From: Calamus simplicifolius
Lineage: Eukaryota; Streptophyta; Magnoliopsida; Arecales; Arecaceae
NCBI GenBank assembly: GCA_900491605.1
Contig: UESW01004010.1
Coordinates: forward strand, 449,313-513,312
Direction of reading: 5' to 3'
DNA length: 64,000 nt
In this document: positions 11,959-23,600 of the stretch, in pieces
Layout: each line of letters starts with the position of its first letter
Position numbering within the stretch: the stretch's first letter is position 1
Made by a program: the position numbers and the translations under genes
The notes under the pieces: generated by a model
Told to the model about the DNA's origin: nothing
Databases searched by the model: none
What the model saw: only the letters and a program-made list of their open reading frames with translations

Positions 11959-12507
11959 TGTTGGGCCTGGTGTGGTGCTATTAAGGCCCAGGTGGGCTAA
12001 CTTGTATTGGGCTGGGTTTGAGTCCAAGGGTTGAGATTAAATCAAGTCACGGGTGTACACGGGCTTGGGGATTAGTTTAATCTCATTGGTTTAGTCCATG
12101 GGAGTTTTTTGTTGAGTCTGGGCCTGGCCCACTTCGTGGATGTATTTAAACTCTAGTCTCTAGGGTTTGGATGGAATAGAGAACAGATTCTTTTCTCCCA
12201 AAATTCCCTTCTCTCATCATAGGGCGGCAGCCCTTTCTTTCTCCTCCCCATCTTCCTCCTTTTCAAGAAGCAAACCTAACAGGATTAGAAATCCTTAATT
12301 CTAGTTCTTGTTGAACGGGGAATCCCATTGCTATTCATCAAGGTCTAAACCTAACAGGATTAGAAATCCTTAGTTCTAGTTCTTGTTGAACGGGGAATCC
12401 CATTGCTATTCATCAAGGTCTAAACCTAACAGGATTAGAAATCCTTAGTTCTAGTTCTTGTTCAACGGGGAATCCCATTGCTATTCATCAAGGTATAAAC
12501 CCTAACA
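11959..12507 (+). repeat. 5' LTR of element C
   Basis: TGTTGGG...CCTAACA, 549 bp. TATTTAAA at about 12145 is a likely TATA box. The R-U5 part contains three 75-bp tandem units. Confidence 0.95.
12272..12496 (+). repeat. 3 x 75-bp tandem repeat inside LTR of C
   Basis: Units start at 12272, 12347 and 12422, each opening AAACCTAACAGGATTAG and closing with CATCAAGGT. Each contains an AGGATT-AGA-AATCCT hairpin. The same three units recur in the 3' LTR at 16995-17219. Confidence 0.9.
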
Positions 12508-12509
12508 AG

Positions 12510-12522
12510 TGGTATCAGAGCC
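12510..12522 (+). other. primer-binding site of element C
   Basis: TGGTATCAGAGCC, complementary to initiator-Met tRNA, starts two bases after the 5' LTR. Confidence 0.92.
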
Positions 12523-12638
12523 TGGTTCAAGGAGTAATCTGGAGGCCTTCAAGGAGTTGAAATAATTTCAACAGAATCTCGTCAAGGTACTTCTCTATTT
12601 TATAAAATTTATTTTTGTGCTATTTTTTGAAATTGGCC

Positions 12639-15600
12639 ATGGGGAGTAGCATAAAAATAGAGGTTGAGAAGTTTGATGGGAAGGGAAGTTTCTCCATGTG
12701 GAAAGTCCGGGTAGAGGACCTCCTTGTGCAGCAGGGTTTAGATTTGGCTTTGGAGGAAAGGCCAGATGATGACAGACAAGCAGTGGATTTCATTGGAGAA
12801 GAAGACATGTTCAATGATCAGGGGCTGTCTGGCGGATTCAGTCCTCTATTCAGTGCTGGAGGAGAAGACCCCGAAGGGACTCTGGACGAAGTTGCACACC
12901 CTCTATATGGGGAAGAATATGTGCAACAAGTTGATGTTGAAGAAGCGCCTCTACAGCCTTCGGATGTCAGAAGGTGGAGATGTGCTGGGTCACATCCAGA
13001 TATTCGACCAGATGAGCAATGAACTTCTGAATGTCGGGGTCAAGATGGAGGAAGAAGATAAAGCACTTCTGCTTTTATGTTCAATGCCCACGTCTTATGA
13101 CTCATTGGTCACAACACTGCTCTATGGGAAGGAGACATTAATTTATGAAGATATTGTCTCGGTGCTTCGGACGAATGAGCAGAGGGAGAAGATGACCAAG
13201 GAAGCTGTTCCCCAGGAGGGTCTATCAGTTGGGGAAAGGACAGGCAGAGGTAGGGGCAGGGACAGAAGTAAGTCTGGAGGACGATCAAAGTCCAGGAAAG
13301 GCAAGAGAGAGCTGAAGTGCTATAAGTGTGGAGAGGTAGGACATTTTAAGAAGAATTGTCCTAAGTGGAAAAATCAGAAGGGAGAAAAAGGAGGATCTGA
13401 GTCAGTGAGTACAGTTGCAGATCAGGAGGTGGAGGATGATCTCTTGGTTGTATCAGATGATCACAGGCACAGCACAGAGATGTGGACCTTGGATTCAGCC
13501 TGTTCTCATCATTACACTCCCAACCGGTCGTGGTTCAGTACTTACACAGAGGTTGAGGAGGGGAATGTGACTCTTGGAGATAATCACCCTTGCAAGGTGG
13601 CAGGTATTGGCACAGTGAGGGTGAGGATGTTTGATGGTATGGTGCGCACTCTTACCAGTGTGAAGCATGTTCCAGAACTCAAGAAGAATCTGGTATCACT
13701 GGGGTACTTGGAGCGGACTGGATACAGCTTCAGCAGTCGTGCCAGGAGTGGAGTTCTGAACATCTCCAATGGAGCCATGGTGGTGATGAGAGGGAGGAGG
13801 CTGGAAAATAATCTATACAAGATGGAGGGCTCTGTGATGACTGTGAAATCTGAGGTGGCAGCTGTGGAGCAAGATCCCCGGGATGTGTACAGGATGTGGC
13901 ATTACCGCCTGGGCCACATGGGAGACAAGGGGATGAAAGAACTGAGCAAGAGAGGTCTGCTTCCAGACTTGAGTAGCGGAGATATGGAGATCTGTGAGCC
14001 TTGTCAGATGGGAAAGCAGAGGAGAGTACAGTTCTCAGTCAGCACAGCTAGGAGTGCTGAACCCCTGGAGTTAGTACACACAGATGTCTGGGGACCAGCC
14101 CCAGTTTCTGCAAGGAATGGGGCCAGATACTTTATGACCCTGATAGATGATTTCTCAAGGAAGCTGTGGATCTACTTTATGAAGGAGAAATCAGAGGTCT
14201 TCACCAAGTTCAAAATCTGGAAGGCTGAGGTGGAGAAGGAGCAGGGTAAAAGTGTGAAGTGTCTGAGGTCTGATAATGGCGGGGAATACACCAGCAGGGA
14301 GTTCCAGATTTTTTGTGAGGAGTGGGGCATCAGAAGGCACTTCTCGGTGATGGAAACTCCTCAACAGAATGGGGTGGCTGAGAGGATGAACAGAACACTA
14401 TTGGAAAAGGCAAGATGCTTAAGGCTGCAGGCAGGGCTTCCAAAGATGTTCTGGGTTGACGCAGTAGATGCAGCTAGCTACTTGGTCAATCGGTCACCGC
14501 ACACCAGGTTAGATGGAGACATTCCAGAGGAGATATGGTCTGGAAGGAAGACAAGCCTAAACCATCTAAGGGTGTTTGGATGCACAGCATATGTGCATGT
14601 TGGAGCTGGGGAGCGGAGTAAGTTGGATGCCAGGTCTAAGAAGATGGTGTTCCTAGGCTACCCGCGAGGAGTCAAGGGGTATCGGCTATGGGACCCCTTG
14701 GAGAAGAAGGTTGTCATTAGCAGAGATGTAACCTTTGATGAGAGCTCAATCCTCCAGAACAGAAGTGGCATGGATGCACAGCAGGGACTACAGGAGGTAG
14801 AACACGGTAACACTAGTCAGACAACCTCCTATACAGTTGTGCCATTTGCTAGTGGACCAGGAGGATTTGAGATTCAAGTGGAGAGGACTGACAGAGGGGG
14901 TAGAAGCCAGGGAGTTCAGCAGGATGCAGCTGAACAGGGGACTGATACTGGGATCGCACAGCAAAGGCCCAGGAGGAACGTGCGACCACCAGTTCGATAC
15001 GGCTTTGAGGATTCGTTGTCATATGCCCTGGTGACAGCGAATGGAGACCCTTTCACCTATGAGGAGGCTATGGAAAGTCAGGATAGAGATAGGTGGATCC
15101 ATGCTATGGCAAAGGAAATGCAGTCTCTTCACAGCAATAATACGTGGCAGGTGGTCCAGCTGCCACAAGGAAAGAAACCCATTGGTTGTAAATGGGTTTA
15201 TCAGCGCAAGGAAGGAGCTTCAGAACAAGAGGGTATCAGGTATAAGGCAAGACTAGTGGCCAAAGGATACTCTCAGAAAGAAGGCATCGATTATGGTGAG
15301 ATATTTTCTCCAGTTGTCAGGCACACTTCCATCAGACTATTATTGAGTATTGTAGCAGCTCAGGACTTGGAGCTGGAGCAGATGGATGTGAAGACAGCAT
15401 TCCTCCATGGTCATTTGGAGGAGAGCATCTACATGGAGCAGCCACCAGGGTTTAGAGAACCAAGATCAGATGGGAAAGTCTGTTTGCTGAAGAAATCTCT
15501 GTATGGGCTGAAGCAGTCGCCGAGGCAGTGGTACAAGAGATTTGACACTTATGTTAGGAGCATTGGACTTTTCAGGTGTGAGTATGATTCTTGTGTCTAT

Positions 15601-16662
15601 GTTAAATCTCTAGATGATGGGTCTAGGATGTACTTACTCTTGTATGTAGATGACATGCTGATAGCATGCAAGAGTAAGAAGGCTGTACAGGAACTGAAGA
15701 TAGCTTTGTCTCGGGAGTTTGAGATGAAGAATCTGGGGCCAGCCAGGAAGATCCTAGGGATGGAAATCATCAGAGATAGATCCAAGGGTGTGCTGCATCT
15801 GAGTCAGGGTGGCTACATTAAAAGGATTCTAGAGCGATATGGGATGAAGGATGCCAAACCAACAGCACTACCTTTGGCAGCACATTTTTCCTTATCGAAG
15901 ACTATGTCACCACAGACTGAGGTGGAGGCTCAGGAGATGGAGAAGGTACCATATGCTTCTGGTGTTGGGAGCCTTATGTATGCCATGGTATGTTGTAGGC
16001 CAGACATAGCCCATGCAGTGAGCCAGGTGAGCAGGTTCATGGCGCAGCCTGGTAGGGAGCACTGGCGAGCACTGAAGGGAATCTTCAGGTACTTGGTAGG
16101 TACAGTTGGGGTTGGTATTTGCTATGGATAGCAAGAAGATGCTGAGAGATCCAACTTATCCAAGGAGGCTCGTGGGCAGTTATATGGGTATGTGGATGCA
16201 GACTTTGGTGGAGATGTGGACACTAGGAGATCCACAACAGGCTTTGTGTTCAGCCTGTTTGGTGGTCCAGTATCGTGGAGATCATGTCTGCAACCCATCA
16301 CAGCCTTATCTACCACGGAGGCAGAATACATAGGTATCACAGAGGCAGCAAAGGAAGCTCTTTGGCTGAAGGGCTTGATGCTGGAGATGGGACTTGATCA
16401 GAAGGTTGTCCAGGTGCATAGTGATAGCCAGAGTGCTCTGATGCTTGCGCAGAATGCAGTCTATCATGCCAGGACGAAGCACATTGACCTCAGATACCAC
16501 AGGATCAGAGAGCTGATGGAAGATGGTGAGGTGGAGCTGGTGAAGGTATACACCAAAGAAAATCCAGCAGATGCACTGACTAAGGTTCTTCCACGGGACA
16601 GTTTTCAAAAGTGTATTTTGTTGTTAAAGCTGATGGACACAGTGGACGTGCTGAGGCCTTGA
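12639..16662 (+). CDS. Gag-Pol polyprotein of element C, nearly intact
   Basis: Translation would begin at ATG 12639 (MGSSIKIEVEKFDG, the Tnt1-like Gag start). A 2-base loss near 12768, judged against element D, shifts the frame; from 12766 the frame runs uninterrupted for 1121 codons. Counting from 12766: CCHC knuckle at about residue 185; protease LDSACSHH at about 243; pre-integrase HYRLGH and CEPCQMGK; integrase VHTDVWG (D at about 440), DDFSR, RSDNGGEY and QQNGVAERMNR; reverse transcriptase with QMDVKTAFLHG and YVDDML at about 960. A TAG at 16129-16131 (probably from CAG) ends it before RNase H. The same frame then continues to 16662 with YVDADFGGD, TEAEYI, SDSQSAL and RTKHID. The enzyme set is complete apart from these two lesions. 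Confidence 0.9.
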
Positions 16663-16680
16663 AAGCACCAAGGTGGAGAT

Positions 16681-17230
16681 TGTTGGGCCTGGTGTGGTGC
16701 TATTAAGGCCCAGGTGGGCTAACTTGTATTGGGCTGGGTTTGAGTCCAAGGGTTGAGATTAAATCAAGTCACGGGTGTACACGGGCTTGGGGATTAGTTT
16801 AATCTCATTGGTTTAGTCCATGGGAGTTTTTTGTTGAGTCTGGGCCTGGCCCACTTCGTGGATGTATTTAAACTCTAGTCTCTAGGGTTTGGATGGAATA
16901 GAGAACAGATTCTTTTCTCCCAAAAATTCCCTTCTCTCATCATAGGGCGGCAGCCCTTTCTTTCTCCTCCCCATCTTCCTCCTTTTCAAGAAGTAAACCT
17001 AACAGGATTAGAAATCCTTAATTCTAGTTCTTGTTGAACGGGGAATCTCATTGCTATTCATCAAGGTCTAAACCTAACAGGATTAGAAATCCTTAGTTCT
17101 AGTTCTTGTTGAACGGGGAATCCCATTGCTATTCATCAAGGTCTAAACCTAACAGGATTAGAAATCCTTAGTTCTTGTTCTTGTTCAACGGGGAATCCCA
17201 TTGCTATTCATCAAGGTATAAACCCTAACA
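16681..17230 (+). repeat. 3' LTR of element C
   Basis: 550 bp, almost identical to 11959-12507. Differences seen are an extra A in the CCCAAAAATT run, AAGTAAACC for AAGCAAACC, GAATCTCATT for GAATCCCATT, and TTCTTGTTC for TTCTAGTTC. Confidence 0.95.
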
Positions 17231-17346
17231 ATGACATGCTGCAAATCAAATCATAAGAGGTTTTGTGTTAACATTGAAGTGAAGCTAGATGGAGTTTTGT
17301 CAAGATTAAGGTGGTATAGACTTGCACTGTTTTTAAAAAGAGATAC

Positions 17347-17812
17347 CTTAATCTGTGTCCTATTGTAGGTGTAGGTGATATGTATGAGGTCATCCATGCT
17401 CTGGATCACTGCTGGATATGAAAACTCCATTCCCATGCTCTCCTCCAGTGTCATTATTGTATGCTAATAAAAGCCGTCCATCTTTCAGCTTAACTCCATC
17501 AATGCCTACATCATGATCATGATCACAATAGTCATGCAATGTAAGCCAACTCCATAAATTTGATGCTGGCCAAGAAGAACAAATTAAGCAGTGTTGATGA
17601 TGGACCTGAATTTGGGTTAGGGAGTTAAATAGGTGTTGCATAGCTCCAGGTGAAGCCCCCATCCACTGATTCTGACATACAAATCCTGCCAATTGTTCCA
17701 AATGATCGAAGAAGCATGCGCAGAGTCCCGTTGTCAGTCCGGTATGGGACAGGCTGAATCATGCCAAGGGTTTCATTTTTTTATGTAGACAGGCCCATAC
17801 TTCCTCCATGAC
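17347..17812 (-). pseudogene. sialidase-like (BNR/Asp-box) gene remnant
   Basis: Minus-strand fragments read as parts of a plant BNR/Asp-box sialidase-like protein. RKYGPVYIK lies near 17790-17812. IQPVPYRTDNGTLR, LLRSFGTIGRIC and ESVDGGFTWSYA lie at 17606-17757 and end at LPNPNSG before a CAG|GT junction. After a 100-bp intron ending TAG|G at 17506, GIDGVKLKDGRLLLAYN and EFSYPAVIQ ... ITYTYNRTQIK occupy 17347-17505, ending AAG|GTATCT, a good donor. About 25 residues expected between LLLAYN and the next block are missing. A TAA sits where a Glu is usual just before LPNPNSG, and a frameshift separates the first two fragments. Element C separates it from any downstream exon. Family assignment is from remembered motif strings. 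Confidence 0.65.
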
Positions 17813-17882
17813 CGACCACCATCTGCTGTAACCTAACCATGCTTTGAAGTCAAGTTGAATGAAAAACTCACTCTTAAGGCAT

Positions 17883-17883
<1 letters not shown>

Positions 17884-17921
<38 letters not shown>
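17884..17921. repeat. (AT)n microsatellite
   Basis: About 38 bp of alternating A and T at the broken left end of gypsy element G. Confidence 0.95.
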
Positions 17922-17923
<2 letters not shown>

Positions 17924-17925
17924 GT

Positions 17926-19056
17926 TCACCTCCAACCAAGCTCCCCAAGAGTTTCAACTTTCGACAGAGGATCCACAGAGCAGGTGGCCATCATCCAGCA
18001 AGATAGGCTATGTTGCTGCCAAATCACTTCTAGAAAGCATCGGGTGATAAAAGAGCTTCGTAGACTTTCAGGGAGATGATGGGACCATTCCTTTTTAGCC
18101 GAAAACCTACAACAAAAGTTTCGGACCGGTGGCTCCGATGGGACAAAGAATAAGCTATCCGCCACTCGCGGGATCTTCCGGCATGCGTCAAAGTGAACCA
18201 GAAAGGCCCTTTCCAACTGCCGGAAGGAGTTGATGCTGCACGGCGGCAAGCAGGAGTACCAGGCTCGGGCCGCCTTCCTCAAGGTGGTGGAGAAGGCAAT
18301 GCAAAGTAAGGAGTCAATTGCCCCCTGGACCTGCATCAGGACCTTATAGCTCTCCAGGTGGTCCAAAAGATCTGTGATGCTGTCGTACGGGTCTAGCTGA
18401 GGGAGGCAAAACCGGATCGAGATCGGCTTCTCCATGATACGGCGGGACAGTGGTGGACGACTATCGTAATCCACCTTCGATGGGTTGGTGATCCTGCGGC
18501 TGAACTCCTCCAACCGCTGGTTGTATTCATCCAGCCGTCGCATGGCCCGACGAGCTATCCGGCCATCAAAGGACCCCTCCCTCGAAGATTCCGATGATGG
18601 AGAGGGGTGGCAGCGGTGCAAATGCATGCGCTCCGCCTCCTTCACATGTCGCCGCTTAGGGGAAGCTTTAGCGTGGCTAGAAGGGGACCGAAGCCTCTTA
18701 AAGGCCTCTCGGCGATGATGCCTGGGCGAAGCACAGCGGTGGCGGATCTTCCGAAGGGGAGACCTCTCCCGGAAAGAATGCTGGCTGGGTTGGACCACCC
18801 CCGGGACTGATGAGGGTGGCTCCGGCTGTCGCTGCGCGACTACCGGTTGCTGCTGTAGAACTTGGACCGCCGCCACCAGCGACTGGACTTGCATGGCGAG
18901 GGCGGCGATCCGATCATCTTGCTATGGCGGTGGTGGCAAGGGTGGAGCGGAAATCTTGACCTGGGGAGCAAGGGGGCCAACCTCCAATGGCTCAGCTCCC
19001 TGGCGATGCCCTCCAGTGTGGCTTGTGGAAACCTCCGGCGTACATGTCACCACCAT
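17926..19056 (-). pseudogene. gypsy Gag of element G
   Basis: Translation likely began at ATG 19056 (MVVTCTPEVSTS). A TAG at 18922-18924 interrupts a proline run and is followed in frame by QDDRIAALAMQVQSL, a short coiled-coil-like start. From 18894 the frame is open for 322 codons: an Arg/His/Ser-rich linker to about residue 140, then the Ty3-type capsid domain (Retrotrans_gag). The capsid shows LPQLDPYDSITDLLDHLESY, ARAWYSCLPPCSINSFRQLE and FLVHF. The C-terminal 50 residues lose similarity to the family, probably through a frameshift, before the element breaks off. No zinc knuckle remains. Confidence 0.75.
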
Positions 19057-19126
19057 CTTCTTGATTGCTCGGGGAAGAAGGATTTGCAGCTAATTGGTTC
19101 GAAGCTTTCTTCTCTCTCCCCCCCTT

Positions 19127-19141
19127 CCTAGCGCACCAATC
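19127..19141 (-). other. primer-binding site of element G
   Basis: Reading out of the 5' LTR on the minus strand gives GATTGGTGCGCTAGG, resembling the TTGGCGCGCCAGGTAG-type site of Tat-lineage elements. The tRNA identity was not established. Confidence 0.5.
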
Positions 19142-20030
19142 TGTTGCCGCCAAGTCACGTTCCTCTAACGCCGAGAGATGGAGATCCTCCACTTCAAAGA
19201 AACTCCTGCAAGAAAGTCCCCGGAGACCGGTTGCACCGGTGGGGACCCTCCGATGCTCAAGTAAGCAACTCAGGAACAGTGAAGAAAAGAACCAGCAGAG
19301 AAATAGCTAGAGAGCTTGAGTTCAGATCCCTTTCCTCGTTGTGAGTGTGGGTTCCTATACCTATTCAAAGATCCCCTTTTCCGCTTTTAGAAGGTGGCTA
19401 ATCTCGAGGTACCGTTGTTCGGTAGCAGACAGGTGGCCAGGCTGACATAGACAAGTCGCAAACGACACTGGGCATGTCAGAGGTGTCTTGCCCCATGAAC
19501 CACCCGTCAGGGCGGCACCACAGATGGTAGGTGGCCTAGTTATGTCAGGCGTGCACTGTTACGAGTAGTGGTCACGCACAGTTGCAGATGGTTAGTGGGT
19601 CACATGGCAGCTGCAGACGGTTGGTGGACTACGTGGTAGTGTCAGGCGGCTCGAGGTAGAGAGGACCTAAGGTTCGAGGCTAAGAGGACTTGAGGTCCGA
19701 GGCCGAAGAGACCCACAACTGGAGGTCGAAGGGATGAAGCCCGAGGCCGAGAGGGCTTAAGGTCCGAGGCCAAGGGGACTTCGGAGGTCGAAGGGACCCG
19801 CAGCTGGAGGCTAAAGGGACGAAGTCGAGGCTGAGGAGACTTGAGGTCCGAGGGGACCTGAGGCTCGAGGCTGAGGGGACTTCGAAGGTCAAGGGGACCT
19901 GCAGCTAGAGGCCGAGGCCAAGGGAACTTGAGGTTCGAGGAGACCTAAGGTCCGAGGCCGAGGGGACCTCGGAGGCCGAGGGAACGAAGTTCGAAGCCGA
20001 GGGGACATAAGGTCATAATTTTTTTTCGTC
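19142..20030 (-). repeat. 5' LTR of gypsy element G
   Basis: Ends at TGTTGCCGCC (plus strand). The U3 part at about 19640-20010 is built of short degenerate repeats of GAGGTCCGAGGCCGAGGGGAC-like words, which makes it GC-rich. The right boundary is not sharply defined. Confidence 0.6.
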
Positions 20031-20663
20031 AAGATGTCGTAGAGTTGTTTTAACATTTTTTAATGGGCATCATAATTTTATAATTACGGTGTCCTAATTT
20101 TATAAATATCTTAATTTTTTTTTTTAAAGACAAGCTGTTCCATTCCATCCCATCAGTATACTATTTATGAATTCATAATCATGATCTTTATTATCCTATT
20201 TTATCATGATATAAAATATATGTGAATTAATAAAAATAATAATATAATTAATATAAAATTTACTGTACCAGATGTAATGTACGAATTCTTTTTTTCTAAA
20301 TTTTTTATGCATCACTTTTTTTTTGTGCAAAATGATTTGCACGATGATTTATCCGCGCTGAAAGATTCGCTCATGGTCTCGCACCGCAAACACGGTCCAT
20401 GCGCGGTGTACAAAGAGTTTTTCGTCAACAAATGGAAGAGTCTTTGTGACCGAGCCGTCTCCAGCTCCCGCTCTCTCTCTCTCTCTCTCTCAACTCTCCC
20501 TTCCTCCCCACCGCACCCCCAACCCTGTCGCTTCCCGCTTGAACAAAACGGCAATTATTTCTCACCACTCGATTCATTGCTCGTTCGTATTCTTATACCT
20601 TTCCGTTTCTGATCGAGACTCTCGTCTTCTCCTCGTAATTTCTTCCCCAGGAAAACAAAGCCG
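20031..20663 (+). promoter_or_regulatory. promoter and 5' UTR region of the WD40 gene
   Basis: AT-rich to about 20330, then a CT-rich leader with a (CT)n run at 20468-20490, a pyrimidine patch common in plant core promoters and leaders. No gene fits here. The WD40 start codon follows at 20664. Confidence 0.5.
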
Positions 20664-23600
20664 ATGTCGGCGATTAAACAACTCGACGATGAGACCGTTC
20701 GCAGCATGGCAGTCGGTGCCATCTTCAGTGACTATGTGAGTCTTGTGCTTCGATCAATGCTTGTGTTCGTACATTGTTGTTTCCTTACTGAGAAAATTTT
20801 TTGGTTAAAGTTGGTGTTTATGTGCTTGTAAAAATTTCACGACTGCCATTTCTTTATATTCGCAGGGATGATGAGATTGAGGGGATTTGTTTCTTCAATA
20901 GCTTGATGCTATCGGCCAAAGATTTTTTTTTCTTTTTTTTTTATTTGATCCTCTTTATGGTCGGAGCTTCTCGGGGAAAGGATAATTCGGAACAATTTAG
21001 TTTTGAGGTGATACCAAGGGTCTGATTCTTTTTGGTTGATGGTGTAGGGGTAATGAGAGAAGATTAAGGCCTGTGAGGCTACAAAGGCTGGGTTTCATCT
21101 CCAGTAGGGGGAGGAGCTGAGGGATCGAGGTGAGGGGAAACCATGTGTCCCCTCTTTACTCTGAATTAAGGAGTCTTGCTAAGAAAACATGCTGGCAGAT
21201 GTACCCGTTGAGTAAATTTGGAGTTAGTTGTCAGCTGTGGTCACATAAGCCATGCAAATAATACAGACGATTCCAGTGGTTAGTCATTCCATAAACTCGT
21301 ATAATCAATTGTGGAGGTTACCCTCTCTCAAACTAGTCTTGTATTTGAGTTGCGACACTCCATTCTTTCCTAAAGTTGCCTTTCCTAGAAACTCAACAGC
21401 ACTAGGCACAACACTAGGCAGAGTTTACTCCACAGCGCAAGCCAGTCTTAGGGAGTATCAATATTTTGATGGACGATACTTTGATCTGAAAATTGAACCC
21501 TTTGTAGATGAACTCAAAGCACATAAACTTTCCCAAGCTATATAAATTATGATCCTAGGTAACTTAAAGACAACAAAATGTTGTGAAATAACTTACTTTG
21601 ATTTTTTTTTTTTTAATTTTTATAATATTTGAGGAATTTTTTTTCCTCCCCAAAACCCAAACTCTAAAACTTGAAAGCTAAATTGTTAAAGCTAACCAAA
21701 CTAATAAAACCAAAACTCTACCCAGGGGACAAACGAAAGCCAAACTGGATTTTAAAACCTTTATTTAAGTGTACTGTCCTGTCCTACATCAAACCTATAC
21801 CTCATCTATATTATTCAATAAACCATCTGTGTTCTTGTTATCTGCATTAGAAGGATATCCCTCACCATAGATAGGAGTTGGTTGGCGAATGGTTGCATTA
21901 CAGATATTTTGGTTTTATTTGGATCACTGATGCACTAAATTTCTTTTGAAATGTGTAATGGATGCAATGAGAACTGTCCAACTCTTAGTTACCTGTCTGG
22001 ATAGTTAATTGTCTTGAAATATGGTTTTTATCTTTTCACTTTGTAATATGTTATTATATGACTATATTGTTATATCTTGCTGGTCTCATGTCATCCTGTT
22101 ATAGGTAGGGAAGATAAGTTCTCTTGATTTTCATCGTACGGAAGATCTGCTAATCTCTTCATGTGAGGATGATTCTATACACCTTTATAATATAACAAAT
22201 GCTACGTGAGTATTCTGTACCCTATGATTTTATGCATACGTTGAGATTAAGTTCGTTATAGGGGTAATATGGTAGTCATTGCAGTTATTTCTACTGTACA
22301 ATTTATTTCTTTGGTGGCGACTATAATTCCAATCCATCACTACCAAATTTGTTATGGTTTATGCTATAACTGGTGTGTGGTTGTGCTCTATGTTGGAGCT
22401 TCACTTAGATGAAACTACACCAACAACTTTTAACTGGAAATCTATTTTTGTAAATTTTGGGTCAAACACAAAAATATCAATATTTAAATGATGGACTGGG
22501 ACATTACTGGGGCAATATAGTCTTCTAGGATAAGCAGATTACGCTATAAGAGCATACAGTTTGAGCTGGACAGAATCCAGCTATATAGTGTTCAAACTTT
22601 TATTGCAATGTTTATGTATCTAGTTCATATTTTATTTGACCATATCTCGTACCTCATGATCATGATCCATAAGTAAAAGTGAAATTACTATGCTTGAAGG
22701 CCAATTCAGGATTTAGATAGATGGAGGACTGAACCCCAAGAAAGCTAGACAGGTGGACACTGCTTGTGTACTCATTCTCTTGATGGGTACAGTGACACAC
22801 CAGTGGGCGTTTTTATTGTGTGGATAGTGATTGTTAAGTTTTAACATCAACTAATTTACGTTAGCATGTGACAAGATGAGCAAAGGACAAAATTAATTAA
22901 CTTTGCTCTCATTTCATCCATATTCAATGCTGTTTTAAGAATCATTTATCACATCTGAGATGTCTTCCTGTGGTTGTGAGGTGATTACCTATCCTCCGAT
23001 TCTCACATCCATCACCACCTTATACATGGGTCACGCTGATTGACATGAGAAAAATGCAGATGGCGGAAAAGCCCATATCTTCTTGTAACCACTGGATGAC
23101 AGTCATATTTTAGGGATAGGCAAACCTCATATGGACCAGATTGTACTATTAGTTGTTTCCCTGTGCAAATGTGCACATGGGGAGTTTTGGTGGGGAAGGA
23201 GCTTCAGTGCTTAGTGCCTATTGATTGTTAGCATCTGTCACTTATCTCTTTTGTTTGTAATATTGTGCTCAGTATGTAGCATTTTTCATATTTCTTCTCG
23301 TTGTCTTTCAGTTATGGGATATAAAACCTCTTTAACAAATGATGAACATCATCATGTTCGCTTTTAGGTTTATAGTTTTTCTATGAGCAAACTCATGATA
23401 GGTGTCCTATTTGTTTTTTTGCCCTCTCCTAGCCTCATGTGCCCAGCCACCATACAAGAAACTATGTTCTTGGTTGTCAACTTTGGAAGGTAGGTAGGCA
23501 GTACAAGTAATTTCATTCACAATAAAGCTTTGTACAATGAAATGAGCATCTCTTTCTTTTACGGGTAGGGTTTCTCTTATGTTACTTGTTAAGTGTATTT

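Larger units (their letters stand above)
11959..17230 (+). mobile_element. Element C: young full-length Ty1/copia (Tork/Tnt1-like)
   Basis: The 549-bp and 550-bp LTRs run TGTTGGGCCTGG to AAACCCTAACA and are flanked by a perfect duplication ATGAC (11954-11958 and 17231-17235). A tRNA-iMet primer site follows the 5' LTR, and AAGGTGGAGAT before 16681 is the polypurine tract. By eye the two LTRs differ at three positions plus one 1-base indel, so the insertion is recent. The single long polyprotein is open except for a 2-base loss near its start and one TAG before RNase H. The Gag start and the KCYKCGEVGHF knuckle resemble Tnt1 and the Tork lineage. Element D is a deleted relative. Confidence 0.96.
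17926..20030 (-). mobile_element. Element G: truncated Ty3/gypsy (Tat-like), LTR plus gag
   Basis: Minus-strand gypsy fragment. A 5' LTR (19142 to roughly 20030) is followed by a primer site and a gag region, and then the element ends abruptly beside the (AT)n run at 17921, so pol and the 3' LTR are gone. The inner LTR edge, TGTTGCCGCCAAGTCACG on the plus strand, matches the start of the element F LTR (TGTTATCGCCAAGCCACC), placing both in one family. The outer LTR edge is uncertain within tens of bases. Confidence 0.75.

Noticed and set aside
11728..12000. 90-codon open frame on the plus strand
   Set aside because: It crosses the target duplication and LTR boundary of element C and matches no known family.
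12510..12522. tRNA-like match
   Set aside because: Only the short initiator-Met 3' complement is present, so it is a retroelement primer site and not a tRNA gene. No tRNA cloverleaf was found in the window.
16129..16137. TAG followed by CAA between RT and RNase H of element C as a programmed readthrough site
   Set aside because: The downstream codons do not fit the CAR-YYA leaky context, related copia elements have no stop here, and a CAG-to-TAG mutation is simpler.
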